DNA from: an uncultured Fidelibacterota bacterium
GTDB lineage: Bacteria; Fidelibacterota; Marinisomatia; Marinisomatales; Marinisomataceae
Assembly (NCBI GenBank): GCA_902525615.1
Contig: CABZHT010000001.1
Span: forward strand, 578,811-642,810
DNA: 64,000 nt
Reading direction: 5' to 3'
Position numbers and translations under genes: made by a program. Positions 27,364-37,438 of this stretch are shown here, in pieces. How positions within the stretch are numbered: the first letter of the stretch is position 1; each line of letters begins with the position of its first letter. Below the pieces are notes generated by a model. That model was given only the letters and a program-made list of their open reading frames with translations. It searched no databases and was not told the DNA's origin.

Positions 27364-28809
27364 TTATCCTACACTATTTTCAAGGGTTACTTCAATTAAT
27401 TGTTTTGCTTCCACGGCAAATTCCATAGGTAATTCTTCAAAAACTTCTTTGCAAAATCCATTTACAATCATCGAAACGGCATCATCAAGCTTTATACCTC
27501 TTTGATTGCAATAGAAGAGTTGATCTTCACCAATGCTAGAAGTGGTAGCTTCATGTTCCATTTTTGCTGATGGATTTTTTACATCAATATACGGAAAAGT
27601 ATGAGCTCCACATTTGTCTCCAATTAAAATAGAATCACATTGTGAAAAATTTTGAGCATTTTCTGCATTTTTTAAAATTTTGACCCCACCGCGATAAGTA
27701 TTTTGACCTTCACCAGCTGATATACCTTTAGTGATAATGGTGCTTTTTGTGTTTTTACCAATGTGAATCATTTTGGTACCAGTATCAGCTTGCTGTTTAT
27801 TTTTTGTCACAGCTACGGAATAGAATTCTCCGACACTATTGTCTCCTTGCATGATAACACTTGGATATTTCCACGTAATTGCAGAACCAGTTTCAACTTG
27901 TGTCCATGAAATTTTGGAATTGTCACCAAGACAATTTCCTCTTTTAGTAACAAAATTATAGATTCCACCTTTACCTTCTTTATCACCAGAAAACCAGTTC
28001 TGAATAGTGGAATACTTGATAGTAGCATCTTTGTGTGCAACTAGTTCTACGCATGCAGCATGTAACTGATTCTCATCTCTCATTGGTGCTGTACATCCCT
28101 CTAAATAGCTAACATAACTACCTTCATCTGCAATGATGAGAGTTCGCTCAAATTGACCAGTATTTGTAGCATTGATTCTAAAATAAGTTGATAGTTCCAT
28201 TGGGCAACGAACACCTTTTGGGATATAAACAAATGAACCATCACTAAAAACAGCAGAATTTAAAGCAGCAAAATAATTGTCAGTTGCAGGTATAACTGAG
28301 CCCAAATATTTTTTTATTAATTCAGGATGATCTTGAACTGCTTCAGAAAAAGAGCAAAATATTACACCATGTTTAGCAAGTTCGTCTTTGAAGGTGGTTG
28401 CAATGGATACACTATCAAAAACAGCGTCTACAGCAACTCCTTCTAATCTTTTTTGCTCATCAAGTGAAATACCAAGCTTATTATATGTTTCTAAAATTTC
28501 AGGATCAACATCATCCAAGCTATCATTCTTTTTTTGTTTAGGAGCAGCATAGTAGCTTAGGGCTTGGTAGTCAATTGGCTTATAATCAATTTTTGCCCAA
28601 GTTGGTTCAGACATTTTTTTCCAATTCTTAAACGCTTTCAGTCTCCATTCAAGCAACCATTCAGGCTCATTTTTTATCTTAGAAAGTTTAGTTATGACTT
28701 CTTCATCTAATCCTGGTTCAAATTTTGTTTGATCTACATCTGTTGTAAATCCATATTTATACTCTTGCTCGAGTGTTTTATCTATTACCTGTTGATTTTT
28801 ATCTACCAT
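27364..28809 (-). CDS. sufB: Fe-S cluster scaffold subunit SufB
   Basis: Predicted 481 residues, standard length. Diagnostic stretches are [42 protein letters not shown] with cluster-associated cysteines, and the C-terminal [23 protein letters not shown]. It is the main scaffold on which the nascent Fe-S cluster forms. The gene lies two bases after sufA. Confidence 0.97.
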   Translation of the reverse strand: MVDKNQQVIDKTLEQEYKYGFTTDVDQTKFEPGLDEEVITKLSKIKNEPEWLLEWRLKAFKNWKKMSEPTWAKIDYKPIDYQALSYYAAPKQKKNDSLDDVDPEILETYNKLGISLDEQKRLEGVAVDAVFDSVSIATTFKDELAKHGVIFCSFSEAVQDHPELIKKYLGSVIPATDNYFAALNSAVFSDGSFVYIPKGVRCPMELSTYFRINATNTGQFERTLIIADEGSYVSYLEGCTAPMRDENQLHAACVELVAHKDATIKYSTIQNWFSGDKEGKGGIYNFVTKRGNCLGDNSKISWTQVETGSAITWKYPSVIMQGDNSVGEFYSVAVTKNKQQADTGTKMIHIGKNTKSTIITKGISAGEGQNTYRGGVKILKNAENAQNFSQCDSILIGDKCGAHTFPYIDVKNPSAKMEHEATTSSIGEDQLFYCNQRGIKLDDAVSMIVNGFCKEVFEELPMEFAVEAKQLIEVTLENSVG

Positions 28810-28811
28810 AA

Positions 28812-29159
28812 TTATGCTGAAAAGCTAATACCGCAACCACATGTTCTTGTAGCGTTAGGATTATTAACCTTGAACCCTCCGTTAAGTAAATCTGTTGAAA
28901 AATCTATTTCGCAACCTCTGACATATATCCAGCTTTTGACGTCACAAAATATTGAAATTCCGTTACTATCAAAGACTTTATCAAATTCTTGTTTTTCACT
29001 TTCAAATGTTATTTTATAAGACATTCCAGAGCAGCCACCAGTATCGATTGTTACTCTGATACCTTTTGTACTAGTTTCTTCATTCTCGATTATATTTTTT
29101 AATCTAGATGCAGCTTTTTCAGTAATACTAATCTTTTGATTTTTAAGTTCTTCACTCAT
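28812..29159 (-). CDS. sufA: A-type Fe-S carrier (HesB/IscA family)
   Basis: Predicted 115 residues. The three conserved cysteines are present: Cys43 in TGGCSGMSY, and CGC at positions 109-111 in the C-terminal [11 protein letters not shown]. Such carriers transfer clusters from the scaffold to apoproteins. It overlaps the upstream DUF59 gene by one base and precedes sufB by two, so it belongs to the SUF operon; sufA is chosen on context. Confidence 0.92.
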   Translation of the reverse strand: MSEELKNQKISITEKAASRLKNIIENEETSTKGIRVTIDTGGCSGMSYKITFESEKQEFDKVFDSNGISIFCDVKSWIYVRGCEIDFSTDLLNGGFKVNNPNATRTCGCGISFSA

Positions 29160-29470
29160 TATAGTCCTAATTTTACTTTACCTTCCTCTGTCATCATTTC
29201 TGGGCTCCATGGCGGATCAAATGTAAGTTCTACATCAACTCTTGAAATTGAGTCAATCGATGCCATTTTATTTTTAATATCATCTATCATATATTGACCC
29301 ATTGTGCACCCAGGAGTAGTAAGAGACATAATAATGTCCACCGAGAATTTTTTACCTTCTTCATTGATTTTCAAGTCATAAATTAACCCAAGATTCCAAA
29401 GATCAATTGGAAGCTCTGGATCGTTACATTGCTTGAGTACTTCAATTACATTATTTTTAACATTTTTCAT
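29159..29470 (-). CDS. DUF59/MIP18-family Fe-S assembly protein, first gene of the SUF operon
   Basis: Predicted 103 residues, a stand-alone DUF59 domain: VLKQCNDPELPIDLWNLGLIYDLKI and SLTTPGCTMGQYMIDDI with the conserved Cys near 63, ending DPPWSPEMMTEEGKVKLG. It resembles the C-terminal half of the SufT encoded at the other end of the operon, down to the shared EPQWN/DPPWS ending, so the operon carries two related DUF59 proteins. The PaaD/SufT family promotes cluster insertion into target proteins. No clear ribosome-binding site precedes its ATG. Confidence 0.85.
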   Translation of the reverse strand: MKNVKNNVIEVLKQCNDPELPIDLWNLGLIYDLKINEEGKKFSVDIIMSLTTPGCTMGQYMIDDIKNKMASIDSISRVDVELTFDPPWSPEMMTEEGKVKLGL

Positions 29471-29591
29471 GTAAGGGAAGGAATTTAATTACCATAAGAT
29501 TTATGTCCTATAGTTTTAGAAAAATTTTAATTTTCATACTCATTGCTATGTTAAATTCCGTAATGTAAATTGTTTCTCATTTGGAGAAAAA

Positions 29592-31439
29592 ATGGCTAAA
29601 AAAGTAAGCAATAAAACAATCGACAATGTTACCATTAGATTTGCAGGTGACTCTGGCGATGGGATGCAGTTAAGTGGTGGTCGATTTACCCAAACTTCTG
29701 CTGTGGTTGGAAATGATCTAAGCACACTTCCTGATTTCCCTGCAGAAATTCGTGCACCAGCAGGTTCTTTGGCAGGTGTTAGTTCTTTTCAAATTCATTT
29801 TAGCTCACAGGAAATTCATACCCCAGGAGAGAAACCTGATGTGTTAGTTGCAATGAATCCAGCAGCCTTAAAAGTACATTTAAAAGATTTGGTTCCTGGT
29901 GGTACTTTAATTGTTAATAAAAATGCTTTTACAAAGAAAAATTTAACGTTAGCTGGCTATGAAGATGATCCTACAGAGGATGGATCTTTAGTAGATTATT
30001 ATTCAACTCATTTTATCGAAATGGGTAAGCTTGTCACTAATGCTTGTGAAGGAATAGACATTCCATCGAAAATGGTCGATCGAACAAAAAACTTATGTGC
30101 TCTTGGAGTTTTATTTTGGATGTATGATAGACCGCTTGAACCTACAATTGATTGGTTAAATCAAAAATTTAAGTCAAAGCCTGATATTATTGAAGCCAAC
30201 GTAAGAGCGTTAAATGCAGGATATAATTATGGGGATACTGCTGAAATATTTACTACAAGATATATAGTTGAAAAAGCAAAGCTACCAAAAGGTAAGTACA
30301 GAAATATGAATGGAACACTTGCTTCGTGTCTCGGTATTTTAACTGCTGCTGAAAAAAGTAACTTAGGCATTACATTTGCCGGCTATCCAATCACTCCTGC
30401 AAGTAATATTTTACATACCCTTTCAAACTGGAAGCAGTTTGGGATTAAAACTTATCAAGCTGAAGACGAAATTGCTGGAATTGGTGCTGCTCTAGGCGCC
30501 TCCTATGGTGGGGCTCTTGGGATAACAGCTTCATCGGGTCCAGGTATTGCATTGAAATCAGAATTTTTAGGTCTAGCAGTAATGACTGAACTACCATTAG
30601 TAGTTATTAACGTTCAAAGGGGTGGTCCTAGTACAGGTTTACCAACAAAAACTGAACAATCTGATTTGTTTCAAGCTGTTTATGGAAGAAATGGTGAAGC
30701 TCCTATACCTGTAATTGCGCCAACTACACCTGGAGATTGTTTCTTTGCGACCTATGAAGCGTGTAGATTAGCTGTCAAGTATATGACTCCGGTAATGGTA
30801 TTGTCAGATGGGTATTTAGTTAATGGTTCTGAACCATGGTTGATACCTGATCCAAATAAATTAGAGGAATTTAAGGTAGAGTTTGCTAAAGAAAATGAAG
30901 ATGAAAAATTCCTTCCATATAAAAGAGATGAAAAAACTTTAGCTAGAAATTGGGCTATTCCAGGTACTAAAGGTTTAGAACACAGAATTGGTGGGTTGGA
31001 AAAACAAGATATCACTGGGAATGTAAACTATGATTCTGATAACCATCAAAAAATGGTTGAGATTAGAGCGCAAAAAGTAGCAAATATTGCCAACGAGCTT
31101 CCTAAAACAAAAATATTTGGCGAGGAAAGTGGAGATGTGCTTATTTTAAGTTGGGGAAGTTCTCATGGTGCGTGTAGAGCAGCTACAGAATCTTTATTAT
31201 CAGAAAATCTAAAAGTCGGTCACGTTTCTATTAATTGGATTTGTCCTTTACCAAACGATCTTGGAGAAATATTAAAAAAATATAAGAAAATTTTAATTCC
31301 TGAAGTTAATACAGGGCAATTCAGGCAAATTATTCGCGCAGAATTTTTAGTTGATGCCATTGGTTTAAACGAAGTTCAAGGAAAGCCTTTAGGTGCCTCA
31401 ACAATAGAAAAAAAAGTAAAGGATTTAATCAATGGTTGA
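29592..31439 (+). CDS. korA: 2-oxoglutarate:ferredoxin oxidoreductase alpha subunit (gamma-alpha fusion)
   Basis: Predicted 615 residues. The N-terminal gamma domain (about 1-195, IRFAGDSGDGMQLSGGRFTQ) is fused to the pyrimidine-binding alpha domain (about 225-610: FAGYPITPASNILHTLSNWK, EDEIAGIGAALGASYGGALG, TSSGPG). No ferredoxin-like delta domain is attached. This gamma-alpha plus beta arrangement is that of KorAB, which converts 2-oxoglutarate to succinyl-CoA with ferredoxin and works in aerobic Mycobacterium. A GGAGA ribosome-binding site lies six bases before the ATG. It overlaps korB by eight bases. Confidence 0.92.
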   Translation: MAKKVSNKTIDNVTIRFAGDSGDGMQLSGGRFTQTSAVVGNDLSTLPDFPAEIRAPAGSLAGVSSFQIHFSSQEIHTPGEKPDVLVAMNPAALKVHLKDLVPGGTLIVNKNAFTKKNLTLAGYEDDPTEDGSLVDYYSTHFIEMGKLVTNACEGIDIPSKMVDRTKNLCALGVLFWMYDRPLEPTIDWLNQKFKSKPDIIEANVRALNAGYNYGDTAEIFTTRYIVEKAKLPKGKYRNMNGTLASCLGILTAAEKSNLGITFAGYPITPASNILHTLSNWKQFGIKTYQAEDEIAGIGAALGASYGGALGITASSGPGIALKSEFLGLAVMTELPLVVINVQRGGPSTGLPTKTEQSDLFQAVYGRNGEAPIPVIAPTTPGDCFFATYEACRLAVKYMTPVMVLSDGYLVNGSEPWLIPDPNKLEEFKVEFAKENEDEKFLPYKRDEKTLARNWAIPGTKGLEHRIGGLEKQDITGNVNYDSDNHQKMVEIRAQKVANIANELPKTKIFGEESGDVLILSWGSSHGACRAATESLLSENLKVGHVSINWICPLPNDLGEILKKYKKILIPEVNTGQFRQIIRAEFLVDAIGLNEVQGKPLGASTIEKKVKDLING

Positions 31440-32445
31440 TAAACCAATATTAAAGAAAGCCGATTTTGAATCAGATCAGGCAGTTAGATGGTGTCCAGGA
31501 TGTGGAGACTATGCAATTCTTGCTCAAACTCAGAAAATTTTTCCTGAAATAACTACAGAAAAAGAGAAAGTTGTATTTATATCAGGTATTGGTTGTTCAA
31601 GTAGGTTTCCATATTACATGAACACATATGGCTTTCACACTATTCACGGAAGAGCTCCGACAGTTGCAAGTGGACTAAAAATTTCTAACCCTGATTTATC
31701 TGTTTGGCTTGTTACTGGTGACGGTGATGGATTTTCAATTGGTGGAAATCATTTGATTCATCTTCTTAGAAGAAATGTAGATTTAAATGTTATGCTATTT
31801 AATAATCGTATTTATGGATTAACAAAAGGACAATATTCTCCAACCTCAGAACAAGGTAAAATTACCTACTCTACTCCTATGGGGTCTTTAGACTATCCAT
31901 TTAATCCAACAAAATTAGCTTTGGGTGCAAGAGGTGCATTTGTTGCTAAAACTATTGATAGAGATTTAAAACATTTACAAAGCATGATAAAGAGGGCAAG
32001 TGAGCATCGCGGAACTTCTTTTATTGAAATTTATCAAAACTGTAACATTTTTAATGACGGTGCTTTTTCAGAACTTACAGATAAAGAAACTAAATCTGAT
32101 AGAGTGCTTAAAGTTGAACATGCAGAACCAATGATTTTTGGTAAAGAAAATGACAAGGGTATTCACCTTGATGGTACAAAACCTAAAGTTGTTACCATTG
32201 GTGAAAAATATACTATAGAAGATATTCTAGTTCATGATGAAACCGATGCTTTCATTGGAGATATGCTTTCTAATTTTACTGCAAGTGATACTTTCCCAGA
32301 ACCTTTAGGAGTATTATATTGTGTTGAGAGACCAACTTATGATGATATGATGGTAGATCAAATGAAACAAGCAGAAAAAAATACTAAAGGTCCAAAAAGT
32401 GTTAACGATTTACTTAATGCTGGAGATACCTGGGAGGTAAAATAA
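31432..32445 (+). CDS. korB: 2-oxoglutarate:ferredoxin oxidoreductase beta subunit
   Basis: Predicted 337 residues carrying the thiamine diphosphate and one Fe-S cluster. RWCPGCGDYAIL near residue 19-30 and GIGCSSRFPYYM near 51 supply cluster cysteines; VTGDGDGFSIGGNHLIHLLRRN near 94 is the TPP-binding motif, and MLFNNRIYGLTKGQYSPTS follows. C-terminal YDDMMVDQM matches family. The one-base overlap with fumC (TAATG) indicates coupled translation. Confidence 0.93.
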   Translation: MVDKPILKKADFESDQAVRWCPGCGDYAILAQTQKIFPEITTEKEKVVFISGIGCSSRFPYYMNTYGFHTIHGRAPTVASGLKISNPDLSVWLVTGDGDGFSIGGNHLIHLLRRNVDLNVMLFNNRIYGLTKGQYSPTSEQGKITYSTPMGSLDYPFNPTKLALGARGAFVAKTIDRDLKHLQSMIKRASEHRGTSFIEIYQNCNIFNDGAFSELTDKETKSDRVLKVEHAEPMIFGKENDKGIHLDGTKPKVVTIGEKYTIEDILVHDETDAFIGDMLSNFTASDTFPEPLGVLYCVERPTYDDMMVDQMKQAEKNTKGPKSVNDLLNAGDTWEVK

Positions 32446-33842
32446 TGTCCTTCAGGATCGAGCAAGACAGCATAGGTAAAATTAAAGTTCCTACAAAAGC
32501 ATATTATGGTGCTCAAACCCAGAGAGCAATACAAAATTTTGAAATTGGGTGGTCTATGGAGTTCAGTTTAATCCTTCCGTATATCATTGTAAAAAAATGT
32601 GCTGCAAAAACAAATTACGCTCAAAAAAATATTTCAAAAAAATTGTCAGATGCAATTATTACAGCTTGTAATCATATTTTAGACAATCCAGATCAATATT
32701 TAAATGAGTTTCCAGTACCAGTTTTTCAAACTGGAAGTGGTACACAAACAAACATGAACGTAAATGAAGTAGTTGCAAATAAAGCAAATGAAATTCTTGG
32801 TGCAAAATTAGGCTCTTACAAGTTTGTTCACCCCAACGATCATGTAAATATGTCACAGTCCACAAATGATACTTTTCCAACTGCAATTTTAGTTGGAAGT
32901 GTAATATCATCAGAGGATAATTTGCTTCCAGCGCTAAGTATGCTTGAGAAATCATTAGTCGCAAAGGCAAAAGAATTTCACACAATAATTAAAGTCGGAA
33001 GAACTCATCTTCAGGATGCAACACCGATTCGATTAGGACAAGAGTTTTCTGGTTATGCATCAATGATTAAAAATGATATTTCAAGAATTAAGCATGCTTT
33101 AAAAGAATGTAGCGATTTACCTGTTGGAGGTACAGCTGTTGGAACAGGAATTAATACTTTAAGTGGTTTTGATGAGTTGATGTGTTCATTTATTTCAGAA
33201 GAAACTGGGCTTTCATTTAACGTATGTAAGAATAAATTTGAATTATTATCTTCTCAAAATGCTATATCTAATTTATCAGCACAGATTCGAATTTGCGCAG
33301 GATCACTAAATAAAATTGCTAATGACATCCGATGGTTAGCATGTGGACCAATGGCTGGAATAGGAGAATTAATACTTCCATCAAATGAGCCTGGCAGCTC
33401 TATAATGCCTGGAAAAGTGAATCCTACACAATGTGAAGCTGTAAATATGGTTTATGCTCAAATTTTAGGTAATGATGCCACGGTAAATTATGCTGGTACA
33501 AATGGTAATTTTGAACTTAATACGTATAGACCAATTATTGCTTCTTCAATTCATGAATCCATTTCATTATTATCTGAAGTCGCTGAATCCTTTACATTAA
33601 ATGCACTTGATGGATTAAAAGCAAATGAGAAAAAAATTAAAGAAAATTTAGAAAAGTCTTTAATGCTTGTAACAGCACTTGCTCCAAAAATTGGATATGA
33701 AAAGGCTGCTGAGATTGCTAAAAAAGCTTTGAAAGAAAATATTTCTCTTAAACAAAGTGCAAAAGCTTTGGGACATTTATCGGAACAAGAATTTGATAAA
33801 ATTGTTAAACCAGAATTAATGGTTGCACCCAAAAAAGCATGA
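32445..33842 (+). CDS. fumC: Class II fumarate hydratase
   Basis: Predicted 465 residues, a cluster-free TCA-cycle enzyme interconverting fumarate and malate. Starts FRIEQDSIGKIKVPTKAYYGAQTQRAI, has QTGSGTQTNMNVNEV (about 98-112), HPNDHVNMSQSTND (about 128-141), GRTHLQDATPIRLGQEFSGY and the superfamily signature GSSIMPGKVNPTQCEA near 317. All are class II fumarase motifs rather than aspartase. Cotranscribed with korAB and, unusually, with a penicillin-binding protein whose start overlaps its stop (ATGA). Confidence 0.96.
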   Translation: MSFRIEQDSIGKIKVPTKAYYGAQTQRAIQNFEIGWSMEFSLILPYIIVKKCAAKTNYAQKNISKKLSDAIITACNHILDNPDQYLNEFPVPVFQTGSGTQTNMNVNEVVANKANEILGAKLGSYKFVHPNDHVNMSQSTNDTFPTAILVGSVISSEDNLLPALSMLEKSLVAKAKEFHTIIKVGRTHLQDATPIRLGQEFSGYASMIKNDISRIKHALKECSDLPVGGTAVGTGINTLSGFDELMCSFISEETGLSFNVCKNKFELLSSQNAISNLSAQIRICAGSLNKIANDIRWLACGPMAGIGELILPSNEPGSSIMPGKVNPTQCEAVNMVYAQILGNDATVNYAGTNGNFELNTYRPIIASSIHESISLLSEVAESFTLNALDGLKANEKKIKENLEKSLMLVTALAPKIGYEKAAEIAKKALKENISLKQSAKALGHLSEQEFDKIVKPELMVAPKKA

Positions 33843-35920
33843 TTAAAACATTTTTTTCATCATTAAGAATAATTTTTTATCTATTTATACTAGTCTTAGT
33901 ATATGTTTTTTATTTATCTAGAGATTTACCTTCACTAGAACGCCTAGAAACTTTTGACCCAGCAATGCTATCTACTTTATATGATAGAAACGGTGAAGTC
34001 ATTGGCGAATTTTATATACAAAAAAGAGTATTTGTTGATATCGAGGATATGCCAAACCATTTAAAAAATGCAGCTATAGCTTCTGAAGATAAAAGGTTTT
34101 ATTCTCATTGGGGTGTTGATTTACAAAGTTTTTTTAGAGCTGTAGTTGTTAATGTTTCATCGATGAGTTTTAGGCAGGGATTTAGTACGCTGTCTCAGCA
34201 GTTAGCTAGGAATCTTTATAAAGAAGTTGGATTTAAAGATAGCATCACTCGAAAACTAAAAGAGATGATAACAGCCATTCAAATTGAAAGAACTTATACT
34301 AAAGATGAAATACTAGAAATGTATTTGAATACAGTTCATTTTGGCCACGGAACCTATGGAGCAGAATCAGCAGCTAAACGATTTTTTAATAAAAATGCAT
34401 CTGATTTAACTATCGGAGAATCAGCAATGTTAATTGGACTTCTTCCATCTCCAGCAAACTATTCTCCATTAAGAAATCTAAATAAGGCAATTGGTAGAAG
34501 ATCGATTGTACTGAAGTTAATGTATAATCAAGATTTTATATCTTATCAAGAATACATGGAGCACAATAGTATCATTCCTGACAATATTTACTATGAAATT
34601 CCTAAAGGTAAAGCCCCATATTTTGCAGAACATGTTAGAAGAATTTTAGAACAACAAGATGAACAATTAGGAATCAATATTTACCAAGATGGATTAAAAA
34701 TACATACTACTCTTGATTATAGATTACAAAGAATTGCTGAAGACTCTATGATGCAAACTTTGAAAAAGAATCAAGATGAATTTAATCGTCAACTTTTTGC
34801 TGATAAGGATAAATTTTCACAACTTGCCTATCTATCAATTTTTGATGCTGACTCTGTTAAGATGATGCTTAATGGTCAGGTTGAATTGTACGAAGAGTTA
34901 CGCAAAGAGCTCCTAGTTCAATGTGCATTTATTGCATTGGATACTAAGACAGGAGAAATTCTTGCAATGATTGGTGGAAGATCAGATTATCCTGATGAAT
35001 TTAACCGTGCAACCCAAGCATTAAGGCAGCCTGGTTCAGTATTTAAACCATATATTTATACGGCAGCTATTGATAATAATTATCCAGTAACCACTCAACT
35101 ATTAAATCAACCTGTTGCTTTGTATAGGAACAACGCCAAAGGTGAAAGAGAAAAGTGGACGCCAGGAAATTACGACAAGAGCACCGGTGGATTAACAACA
35201 TTAAGAGAAGGGTTACAAAGATCGCTTAACTTAATTTCTGTAAGAATGGTTCAGGAGCTCGTTCCACCAAGACAGGTTAAAGATATTGCTCAAAGAATGC
35301 AGATAAGTTCACCAATTAGGGCAGTAGATTCAATTGCCTTAGGAACTTCGGAAGTAAGGCCAATTGAAATTGTTGCTTCATATTCAACTTTTGCAAATAA
35401 GGGTATCTATTCTTCACCAATGGCTATCACTAGAATAGAAGACAAATATGGAAGAATTATAAAAGAGTATTCCATCGACCAAAAAGAAGTATTAAGCCCC
35501 GAAACAGCTTATATGGTTACTAATTTACTACAATCTGTTGTAGATAGCGGAACAGGTGGTAGCTTAAGATGGAAATATAAATTTAGACATCCAGCAGGTG
35601 GTAAAACTGGAACTACGCAAAACTTAAGTGATGCTTGGTTTGTGGGATTTACTCCAAATATTACAGCTGGAGTATGGTATGGAATTGATGAATATTCAGT
35701 TAGTTTGGGTGATGGTCAATATGGTGGAGTTGCAGCTCTTCCGGCTTGGGCATTGTTTATGAAAAATGCACATAATGAATTAAATATTCCAAAAGATAGA
35801 TTTGAAATGCCTGATGGTGTTGTAGAAATTGAAATTGATTCAGATACTAAACAACTTCCTACAAGCAGAACAAAGAATTTAGAGAAAGAGTTCTTCCTGC
35901 GATCTAATGTTCCTCAATAA
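33839..35920 (+). CDS. mrcA: Bifunctional penicillin-binding protein 1A
   Basis: Predicted 693 residues. One N-terminal membrane anchor (about 10-28) precedes the GT51 glycosyltransferase domain with ASEDKRFYSHWGVD near residue 80 and the FSTLSQQLARNL motif. The transpeptidase domain shows the three penicillin-binding motifs: SVFK near 399, SLN near 463 and KTGTT near 590, with AWFVGFTP after it. It polymerises and cross-links peptidoglycan in the periplasm. It is the last gene of the kor-fum operon and ends one base before the convergent permease gene. Confidence 0.94.
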   Translation: MIKTFFSSLRIIFYLFILVLVYVFYLSRDLPSLERLETFDPAMLSTLYDRNGEVIGEFYIQKRVFVDIEDMPNHLKNAAIASEDKRFYSHWGVDLQSFFRAVVVNVSSMSFRQGFSTLSQQLARNLYKEVGFKDSITRKLKEMITAIQIERTYTKDEILEMYLNTVHFGHGTYGAESAAKRFFNKNASDLTIGESAMLIGLLPSPANYSPLRNLNKAIGRRSIVLKLMYNQDFISYQEYMEHNSIIPDNIYYEIPKGKAPYFAEHVRRILEQQDEQLGINIYQDGLKIHTTLDYRLQRIAEDSMMQTLKKNQDEFNRQLFADKDKFSQLAYLSIFDADSVKMMLNGQVELYEELRKELLVQCAFIALDTKTGEILAMIGGRSDYPDEFNRATQALRQPGSVFKPYIYTAAIDNNYPVTTQLLNQPVALYRNNAKGEREKWTPGNYDKSTGGLTTLREGLQRSLNLISVRMVQELVPPRQVKDIAQRMQISSPIRAVDSIALGTSEVRPIEIVASYSTFANKGIYSSPMAITRIEDKYGRIIKEYSIDQKEVLSPETAYMVTNLLQSVVDSGTGGSLRWKYKFRHPAGGKTGTTQNLSDAWFVGFTPNITAGVWYGIDEYSVSLGDGQYGGVAALPAWALFMKNAHNELNIPKDRFEMPDGVVEIEIDSDTKQLPTSRTKNLEKEFFLRSNVPQ

Positions 35921-35921
35921 A

Positions 35922-37271
35922 CTAATTTTTTTTATTTGAGAGTTTTAAAATCACCATTCCACTTATAAAAAGAATGATATTTGGAAGCCATGAACCTAAT
36001 CCAGGATTTAATAGATTTCTATCAGCTAATTGTTCACCCCAAATGAGCAGTATATAATAAACTAAGAAAAAGGCAATGCTTAAACCTGAGGCAATCGTCA
36101 TACCTCCATTTCGAACAAGAATCCCAAGAGGTGCACCAACCATCGTAAATAGAACACATGCTAGTGCTAGTGTAAATTTTTTATGTATTTCAACTTTAAA
36201 CTTATTATTTGTCTTTTCATAATTTTCAATTAGTGTAAACTCATTTTTAAACTGCCTTGCATTGTTTGTAAGAGATAAAATATAGTCCTTATTTTCAAGC
36301 GCAGGAATTGGGACATCATTATTAAACTCTTTTTTTTCTGTAACCCTATTCATTTTTTTTTGTTTTAATAATTCTATCTCGTTTTCTATAATTGCTAGGG
36401 TATTTGCATTAGGATTTGTGATACCAATTTCTTCCTTAACTTTATTTATTCTATCATAGATTTGTGAAATTAGATTATTATTCTTTTCAATTTCTTGAAT
36501 CATTTGAGGGATTCTCATTTCACGATCCGTTCGATTAGATTCTGAAGTACGATTTAACATTAATTCATCCATTGATATCATAATTTGATGTGTTTTGAAT
36601 TTAATTTTTCTATAATAATCATAATCTGATAAATCAATTTCATGGATTTCTCCGTTAATTAAATCTATTTTAATCATGTTGCCATCAGAAGATAATGACC
36701 CCTGATTAGCATAAATCGTTGTTTGTTCTGATTTCTGATTTTTACTAAAAATTTTCACATCTTTAAAATCTTTACCATCCATTTCTTTGACTATCATAGT
36801 GTATTGAGGAATCATATCCACAAAATATCCAGGCTCAATCGATAACTCTGGTTTTTTCTTGTAGATATCTCTCGCGAGCAATCGAGCATTATAATTCATT
36901 TCCGGTAAAGTAAAATTGTTAAAGATACACAAACCAATACCAACCAAAGAACCAAATAATATTGCTGGCTTAATTATATTGTAAAGATTTACACCAGCAG
37001 ACTTTAATGCAGTAATCTCATTTTGCTGTGCCATACGACCAAAAGTCATTACGCTGGATATTAATAATGACATAGGAACTGATAGTGCTATAATCCATGC
37101 TAGATTTAAATATAAATACTCAAAAATTGTAATCACATCCAACCCTTTACCCAAAAAGCGATCAACTGCTCTGATAAGAAACTGCAAAAAGAGTACCATA
37201 GTGATTACTGCAACTGATAATAAAAATGGGATTAAGGACTGTTTAAATAAATATTTATTAAGTGTATTCAT
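35922..37271 (-). CDS. LptF/LptG-family permease of the LPS export complex
   Basis: Predicted 449 residues. Three membrane helices at the N-terminus (about 12-30, 55-75, 100-120), a large periplasmic beta-jellyroll region (about 130-350) with an inserted coiled coil of Asn/Lys-rich heptads (about 245-300), and three C-terminal helices ending ILFISGMVILKLS. SVPMSLLISSVMTFGRMAQQNEITALKSAG near residue 60 is the conserved coupling segment that contacts LptB. It extracts lipopolysaccharide from the inner membrane. Whether it is LptF or LptG cannot be read from one copy. Confidence 0.88.
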   Translation of the reverse strand: MNTLNKYLFKQSLIPFLLSVAVITMVLFLQFLIRAVDRFLGKGLDVITIFEYLYLNLAWIIALSVPMSLLISSVMTFGRMAQQNEITALKSAGVNLYNIIKPAILFGSLVGIGLCIFNNFTLPEMNYNARLLARDIYKKKPELSIEPGYFVDMIPQYTMIVKEMDGKDFKDVKIFSKNQKSEQTTIYANQGSLSSDGNMIKIDLINGEIHEIDLSDYDYYRKIKFKTHQIMISMDELMLNRTSESNRTDREMRIPQMIQEIEKNNNLISQIYDRINKVKEEIGITNPNANTLAIIENEIELLKQKKMNRVTEKKEFNNDVPIPALENKDYILSLTNNARQFKNEFTLIENYEKTNNKFKVEIHKKFTLALACVLFTMVGAPLGILVRNGGMTIASGLSIAFFLVYYILLIWGEQLADRNLLNPGLGSWLPNIILFISGMVILKLSNKKN

Positions 37272-37312
37272 ATGATTTTAAAATTTAACTCTACTTGTGT
37301 TAAAACCTAAAC

Positions 37313-37318
37313 TATAAT
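37313..37318 (+). promoter_or_regulatory. Consensus -10 element for the tRNA-His/tRNA-Pro pair
   Basis: A perfect TATAAT lies 32 bases before tRNA-His in the gap between the lptF/G-like start (minus strand) and the tRNA. No convincing -35 is seen at 16-18 bases upstream, so strength is uncertain. Confidence 0.4.
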
Positions 37319-37350
37319 AAGTTCCCATGCTTAAATTGATTAAGCCTTAT

Positions 37351-37424
37351 GGTGACTGTAGCTCAGTTGGTAGAGCCATCGGTTGTGGTCCGATTGGTCG
37401 TCGGTTCGAGTCCGATCAGTCACC
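37351..37424 (+). tRNA. tRNA-His (GUG)
   Basis: The cloverleaf folds cleanly: an 8-bp acceptor including the extra G(-1) paired with C73 (GGTGACTG with CAGTCACC), D-arm AGCTCAGTTGGTAGAGC, anticodon stem ATCGG/CCGAT with loop TTGTGGT (anticodon GTG) and a TTCGAGT T-loop. The CCA tail is not encoded. The 10-base spacer to tRNA-Pro is part of a palindrome. Confidence 0.97.
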
Positions 37425-37438
37425 CGAAAATTTTCGGG
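37423..37438. repeat. Perfect palindrome joining two tRNA genes
   Basis: CCCGAAAATTTTCGGG spans the last two bases of tRNA-His, the whole spacer and the first four bases of tRNA-Pro. In the precursor RNA it would form a hairpin competing with both acceptor stems, or mark a processing site. Confidence 0.7.
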
